From Hydractinia symbiolongicarpus (Eukaryota > Cnidaria > Hydrozoa > Anthoathecata > Hydractiniidae), in the NCBI RefSeq assembly GCF_029227915.1, contig NC_079889.1, forward strand, positions 5,642,001 through 5,706,000: a stretch of 64,000 nt of DNA, written 5' to 3'. A model generated the notes under the pieces. That model worked only from the letters and a program-made list of their open reading frames with translations. It was not told the DNA's origin and did not search any database. Position numbers and translations under genes: made by a program. This document shows positions 57,801 through 64,000 of the stretch, in pieces (the stretch's first letter is position 1; each line of letters begins with the position of its first letter).

Positions 57801-58552
57801 CGATAATACGCAAATCCATCACAACTCGCGTCCATGATCAGCAACCAGATAACGCACAGCCTGTAGCTGATTTGCTTGCACATTCGTTGTCCACAGCTAA
57901 GAAAGTGTATCGCCTTAAAGAACGCGAAAAGCAAGCCGTTGCAGGAATAAACGTTATAAATTCTGTCTTTGAAAGACCAAGACCAAATTCAACACCATCC
58001 AAACCAAACAAGTGGAGCAAAGACGAGGAGGCAAAAGTGTTGCAATACTTTGAAAAAGAAATTGCTGCGCAATACATAAATATTTCGATGATCAGGGAAA
58101 AATTGCCATTACTAGACATCTCTAAATCTGAGAAACAGATTTACGACAAAATTCGTTCCTATTTTATTTACGATGCAGGTACAAGTAGCAACGTTGAAGA
58201 TCAAGTAAAAGTAAAAGAAAATGCAGCTCTTGAACTTTGTCCTCCCGTTGATGCATCATTTTATCAGCAATCTGAGCATGACGACTGTTCGTCTATCGCG
58301 ACTGACGTAATACCACCAACAACATCGTCTAATCTTTCCGGTCAGCAGAAATTGTTTGATTCTATTGAAACCAATGAAATCAAAAGTCTTTGTTTTGACA
58401 TCATAAAAGGTGGTCCAATTTCTGCTGAACGCATACTGGAAAAATTGAGTAAATCAGAAATTGGTAGAGAAATTCTGCAAAAGTATAAAATTATGCAAGT
58501 CCAGACCAGGCTGAAATACGAACGCCGAATGTACAGAATGAAAAAACGATAA
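54821..58552 (+). CDS. gene B: zinc finger - tyrosine recombinase protein with novel N-terminal domain
   Basis: Four exons: 54821-54902, 55322-55774, 56178-56284, 56447-58552, giving 915 residues. Donors GTAAGC, GTAAGA, GTAAGA and AG acceptors join in matching phase. An in-frame ATG at 54740 would add 27 low-complexity residues. Domains: a mostly helical N-terminal domain (about 1-180) I do not recognise; a basic coiled stretch (MKRSSIIATEVKKREKENDE); zinc fingers CPECGESKFNLPRHVEDKH and CPLPTCLRVVKKMSEHLQLYH-like; recombinase core (about 370-710) with R555, K587, R669, H693 and Y702; a SANT/Myb-like helical domain starting KWSKDEEAKVLQYFEKEIAA; and a basic C-terminal helical domain. Catalytic residues are present except the box II histidine. 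If exon 2 is not spliced, its frame ends at 55876. Likely the integrase of E2. Role of the N-terminal domain unknown. Confidence 0.87.
55322..55774 (+). other. gene B novel N-terminal domain exon
   Basis: Encodes about 150 residues including SITQFAELCDKYIHQVLLGK, RLDVFKHKVVEIDGQRLMPH and VDVLQYIVVLWTTIGFCKVS. It is mostly helical by pattern, with no family that I recognise. It occupies the place where gene A has its SET domain. Confidence 0.75.
56447..58552 (+). other. gene B zinc-finger / recombinase exon 4
   Basis: One 2106-bp exon holds both fingers, the catalytic core and both C-terminal domains. Box I NAHRAGVASNLTLEEF, hairpin KVKYHKTKSTHGPA, box II NTTIIRKSITTRVH, then DLLAHSLSTAKKVYRLKE with nucleophile Y. 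In gene A the corresponding part is split over three or more exons by small introns. Confidence 0.88.
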
Positions 58553-58749
58553 AACATTTAAGTAATGGGAAACGATATCTTTTTCTTTCTTTTTTCCTTG
58601 TTTGTTTTTGTTTTTTGAGCACATAGTTTCTTTGATCGCTACGAAAATTATGTTATCTGTTTTTGATGATAGGAGAAAACGTTAAGAAATGTCTAACAAT
58701 TACCTAAAGTTTAAAAGGTTTTATTGAAATTAGTTCCGTATTTTGTATT

Positions 58750-58755
58750 AATAAA
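58750..58755 (+). promoter_or_regulatory. polyadenylation signal of gene B
   Basis: AATAAA about 200 bp after the gene B stop codon, at the start of a short tandem repeat. Confidence 0.4.
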
Positions 58756-58756
58756 A

Positions 58757-58910
58757 AGATAACGAGTGCTTATTTTATATAAAATTACAACGAGTCTATA
58801 TTTGATAAAACGATAGTGAGTCTTTATTTGATACAACAACAAGGACTCATATTTTATTAAACAATAACGAGTTTTTTATTTTTAAAAACGATAAGTTTTT
58901 ATTACATGTT
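58757..58910 (+). repeat. short AT-rich tandem repeat after gene B
   Basis: About five diverged copies of a roughly 30-bp unit around AACGAGTCTTTATTTGATA, in the 3' flank of gene B. Confidence 0.6.
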
Positions 58911-59880
58911 TTTGAGCCGCTTTTATGTATATTTTTTATGATGCCATGCAAATTTATTAAGTTGAGTCTTTTATTTGTATACCCCATTCTAATAATTATT
59001 TGGAGAAACAATCTTGTTAAGTTTACTTCTCGCAATACGTAAATGAAACGCCCAAGAGCTTATACAACCAAAAAAAAAAAATTCCAATCGTTTCTAGTAT
59101 GTGCAATTTTGCGAATAGTGTCAGGATTGCGCGAAAATAAGGTGAACTGTCAGTCAAAGTTTTTCGCCTCATTACTTGCAGCTAGAGTTTCAGCTTGAAT
59201 GTTATGGTTCCAACATCCAATGGCTTTGACGTACAGTTTCTGGGGTTCCAGTTATAAAATTTCAAATAAATGTTAAAGCGGTAACTCGAGAGAATTAGGT
59301 CACTGGAGATTTACTTCCGGGCCTTGTGTTACGGTAGTTATACCGTTTATTAAAATCACGGTTGACTTCATGATTTTCCTAACCCTTATCTTAGCTTTCC
59401 AGGTTGTTGCGACGTTTAGAATGCCTTTAGCCTACCAATGTAATTACAGTCTATGTTAAGATAACTATTATTGCCAAGATTGATACCTTTTCGATCTATA
59501 CAACTGTTTTATATATGCTGTAATGCTTAAAATGAATTAGTAATAATGATAATAAATCTCCCTGTGTACGTTTCGCCCACGCGTTGTGTGTTTGGAAGAA
59601 CACGGATCTTACGTCAACAGGACTTATATGGAAACAACATTTAGCACCTATATTTTCGTTGACCACATTCAATTAAACTACCAGTTTATTATTCGTTTTT
59701 GTGCCTTAACAACAAGGCTGTAAATGCCCACCTGCTGTGCTGGCGGCAAAATTCTTTTTATCTTTAACTAACGCCAAACTATTATGAACTCGACAGTCCC
59801 AAGTTTAATGTGTGTTAATCAAAACAAGTTTGCAATATTGACAAAAAACGCATGGTTATGGCCTTTTTGCGAAATAAAAT
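58911..59880. other. E2 3' region without recognised gene
   Basis: AT-rich DNA with no coding content seen. Confidence 0.5.
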
Positions 59881-59883
59881 TTC

Positions 59884-61170
<1,287 letters not shown>

Positions 61171-61958
61171 TAGAGACAGCCCAGAGCCTGGACTCACAAC
61201 CAAATCTCGGTATAGGTTACGGGAAATAGCAAAGCATGGTTTTCCTTTGTTACGTTGTGTCATTCGTAAAGAGCGAGCCAATGACATAAATTTTTAGGAC
61301 TTACGTACAGGGCACTTTGGTTACACTAATAAGCGCAAGAAATGAACACATAAAATTTCGTACTTATTACAAAAATACCAATGGGTTTGTTTACAAAGAA
61401 AACAGCCTTGATGTTGTTTGATGTTGTTCTTACAGGTAGCTTAGCTACTATAGTTACATTTAGGATTGAACTAGCATTTATTACTTAATACTCAGTAAAA
61501 TAGGTCAAGTTTGAATATTATAGCTAGCTAGGCTAAGCATGAAAGGACAAGATTGAGCTTTTTAGCTGGGTTAAAAGTCAAAACTTCATGAGGAAAATTA
61601 CATCACATTTTTTAAGATTATACTACACATATTTGAGAACACCTGCAGGAAAATACATTGTTCATCAAGTTACCCCGTATGGCTAATATGGAAGATTTCT
61701 TCATAAAAAGCATCAAAACTTTTTTCATGTGGATTAGTTTTACATTAACAAAAATTAAAAATTTGAAGATAAACTTTTGCGATTTTGTCATTCATTAGTT
61801 TTCAAATTTCTCGCTGGAAATTTTTAAGGTTTAAAACCCATGTCTCACAGTAACTTTTTCGTTCTTATCCTAATGTTAATATATGAGCTGTGCAATAACT
61901 TTTGCAGGAAAATAAAAACACATCAAGAGGAAAAGTTTGTTATTAAAATATTATAAAC
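61171..61958. other. no recognised gene
   Basis: Right flank of the element pair. AT-rich, no coding content seen. Confidence 0.5.
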
Positions 61959-62091
61959 TAGTTGTTAGCCCGTGGAAAATACACGGGTTCGCCCATCCTT
62001 TTTATACCGCATTGCGTGCTTCTCGCTATTGCACAGCTAAGCTACCATTTTGCGTGAGAGACAGATGTATACGGGTATTATAATATAGATT
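61959..62091 (+). repeat. 130-bp interspersed repeat, copy 2
   Basis: Same orientation as 22568-22699. Shares GTTAGCCCGTGGAAAA, GGGTTCGCCC, CTACCATTTTGCGT and the tail ATACGGGTATTATAATATAG. Confidence 0.75.
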
Positions 62092-64000
62092 AATTTCAAA
62101 CGGATTAGTCCCTGCAGTCATTTTGGTGTCAGCGGTATGAAAAACTATGCTGAAACTATACTAAGTAAAAGTCCTGTTACTTCAGTAAAAATTGAAATAA
62201 TGACTTGAAACTAAGTATTACATGTTTTTAGACCAGTTTGATGAAATGAACCCAAAAATTTTTTTTACTACTATCATAGCTTCTGAGTTCTTAATTTTGG
62301 CCATTTTTGGAGACGCCCATGAACTTTTTTTGACAGCGTATCAATTTTGACAAGCCATGTGTACAGAAATCATTCTAAGTTATTCTCAAGATTAAAAATA
62401 ATTCAAACAGATAAAATGTGTCCCAGGTTTAGGACAAAATACCTTATCCAGCTCAGAGAAAGTGGGAATGTGCTTCTAAAGCACAGTGTTAAATACATAA
62501 TCTAAATTTTATGCCGTATAAATACAAAGTGGTTAGAAAGTTCTTTTTTTGTACACCTGGATCTGCAACACGTTTACTTTGCTCTAATCGCCCAGTCTGG
62601 TGCCACTCACAATTAATTTTTGAATATCCACAGGAACTTTTTATGCAAAATGAAAAATGCTAAACAACTGTATTTGCTTTGCAGAAGTAACAATAGGCTT
62701 TATCTTTATCATAAGTCGTGTGAATGTTGGTTTATGAAAAAGATATTATACCCTTAATGCTATAAGCACTCGACTGGATTTGTAACACATTACACTAAGT
62801 GTCCTCCATGTGAAACAGTTTACACTTTACTAAGTCTTAACCTGAAGACTTTAGGTCTTCCCACTTCAAGCGAATATTACTTCTGGCTATACTTTCCCAA
62901 ATTTTGTTATTTCATAAAAGAAAACTGAAAATCTACAAAATTATTTATATATATATATATATGCAGAAATTTATTTATGAAATATAGGTTTCAGTTTGTT
63001 GTGGAAACATGTTTACCAACATGCAATGTCTTGCATACCTAACTAGCTATATACTCAAGTCTTGAATGTTCACTGTTATGGGAGGTCCAAATAACTACCT
63101 AGCTTTTTTATTTAAAATGATAGAATGCCTTGAAATCTTTTGTGCAGCTAGCTACATTAAAGTAATATATTTAGCTTTTGTACTTTATCACTTAATTATT
63201 TAATAACAAATGCGCCCTGGAGTGCTGGCATGGTACTGGCTAGGTAGCTTAAAATCACAAAATAAATATTATCCAGATGTGATCATCCCTCATCATCAGA
63301 CATCGGAACGGCGTTTCTGTTCTTTACTTCTCATTGTAGGGTACCTCAAATTCTTGTATATATGTGGGCGTTTGCAGATTATTGACACCCTCTTATTTTA
63401 GAATATTCTCAGAAATAATAGACCAAAAGAAATTACATCACAGTTTCTTGTCCACCGCCCACGTGTGTTTGAAAACAACCCACACAAAAAAGTTCGTTAT
63501 TTTTTAAATTATTTGTGTAAAGATTACTATTTTATTCACGATAAACCATTTGTCAGTCATTTTATTCCTCCAAAAAGAATCCTATCCAAGGTGCTTTTCT
63601 ATTAGTGCTGAATTTAATAATTGACATGATTCAGCATAGTTTTTAAAATGGTCTGATTACAAAATATGATTGCAAAAGTTCAGCACTTGTAATATTTTTG
63701 TATTTGTGTACTCAGCTTCTAAAACACAGACAAGAGACATTATAATTTCCTCTGGGTGATTACATTAATGTTGGTTGAAAAAAACCTGAATGATCAGAAG
63801 CATGTTTTTTGAATGAGTCTAGGACAATAAACTTATTTAATTTCCCTTGGCCTTGCATCAATCAAATTCTGAAGAAATAAACACTTTTAAAATGATTTTG
63901 TCAAATTTGGAAATTGTTGGTATGGTTGGAACTTAGTATATAACATTAGTAAAGTTGCTGGATTGTTTAGGTTTTTTCTTTTATACTTAATTAATCCGAA
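62092..64000. other. no recognised gene
   Basis: AT-rich DNA with a short TA microsatellite near 62944-62962. No coding content or RNA gene recognised. Confidence 0.5.

Overview
The window is AT-rich eukaryotic DNA (intron-containing genes with GT/AG splice sites, AATAAA signals, many decayed transposons and microsatellites). The mix of DIRS, Helitron, non-LTR and DDE-type elements, a claudin-like gene, very high AT content and scattered GCTAGC-type words suggests an early-branching metazoan, most likely a cnidarian (probably hydrozoan). That is inference, not proof.

Layout. 1-29.4 kb is mostly repeat graveyard: a broken DIRS-type retroelement on the minus strand (2.7-6.3 kb), a broken integrase-like DDE transposase (7.4-8.1 kb, minus), a small secreted six-cysteine protein gene (10.8 kb), a 19-bp minisatellite (14.5-15.1 kb), a frameshifted Helitron (16.1-19.8 kb), a 67-bp minisatellite (20.0-20.7 kb), local tandem duplications (22-23.4 kb), and an intact three-exon claudin-like gene (26.6-27.6 kb).

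The main result is at 29.5-61.2 kb. Three long GATA microsatellites (29458-29620, 51526-51625, 60667-61170) delimit two blocks of 21.9 kb and 9.0 kb. At all four block ends the pentamer TGAAT (read outward) sits exactly 5 bp from the GATA/TATC array. Each block carries its own short motif, repeated densely just inside the left end and sparsely near the right end: TGCTCCCGAAATKCAAAT in block 1 and GGGGAGATTNGTTAC in block 2. Each block encodes one large multi-exon tyrosine-recombinase protein. I read these as two tandem copies of a large mobile element family that inserts into, or carries, GATA arrays, here called E1 and E2.

Block 1 (E1) encodes gene A: 21 exons, 1222 codons, all splice phases consistent. 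It fuses a KMT5A-like SET domain, short duplicated linker exons, two C2H2 zinc fingers, a tyrosine recombinase core and a C-terminal helical region. Block 2 (E2) encodes gene B: 4 exons, 915 codons. It has the same zinc-finger pair with identical spacing, the same recombinase core and the same C-terminal domains, but an unrelated helical N-terminal domain replaces SET. E1 also contains later insertions: a Harbinger-like MITE, a decayed non-LTR element, another candidate MITE, and a minus-strand 348-codon ORF inside a gene A intron. E2 contains a 752-bp transposon with perfect 17-bp inverted repeats and a 6-bp target duplication just upstream of gene B. The proposed working model is that the recombinase cuts and joins at the TGAAT ends, while the zinc fingers and/or C-terminal helical domains recognise the repeated terminal motif. 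This model is inference.

Beyond 61.2 kb I see no gene, only a second copy of a 130-bp interspersed repeat.
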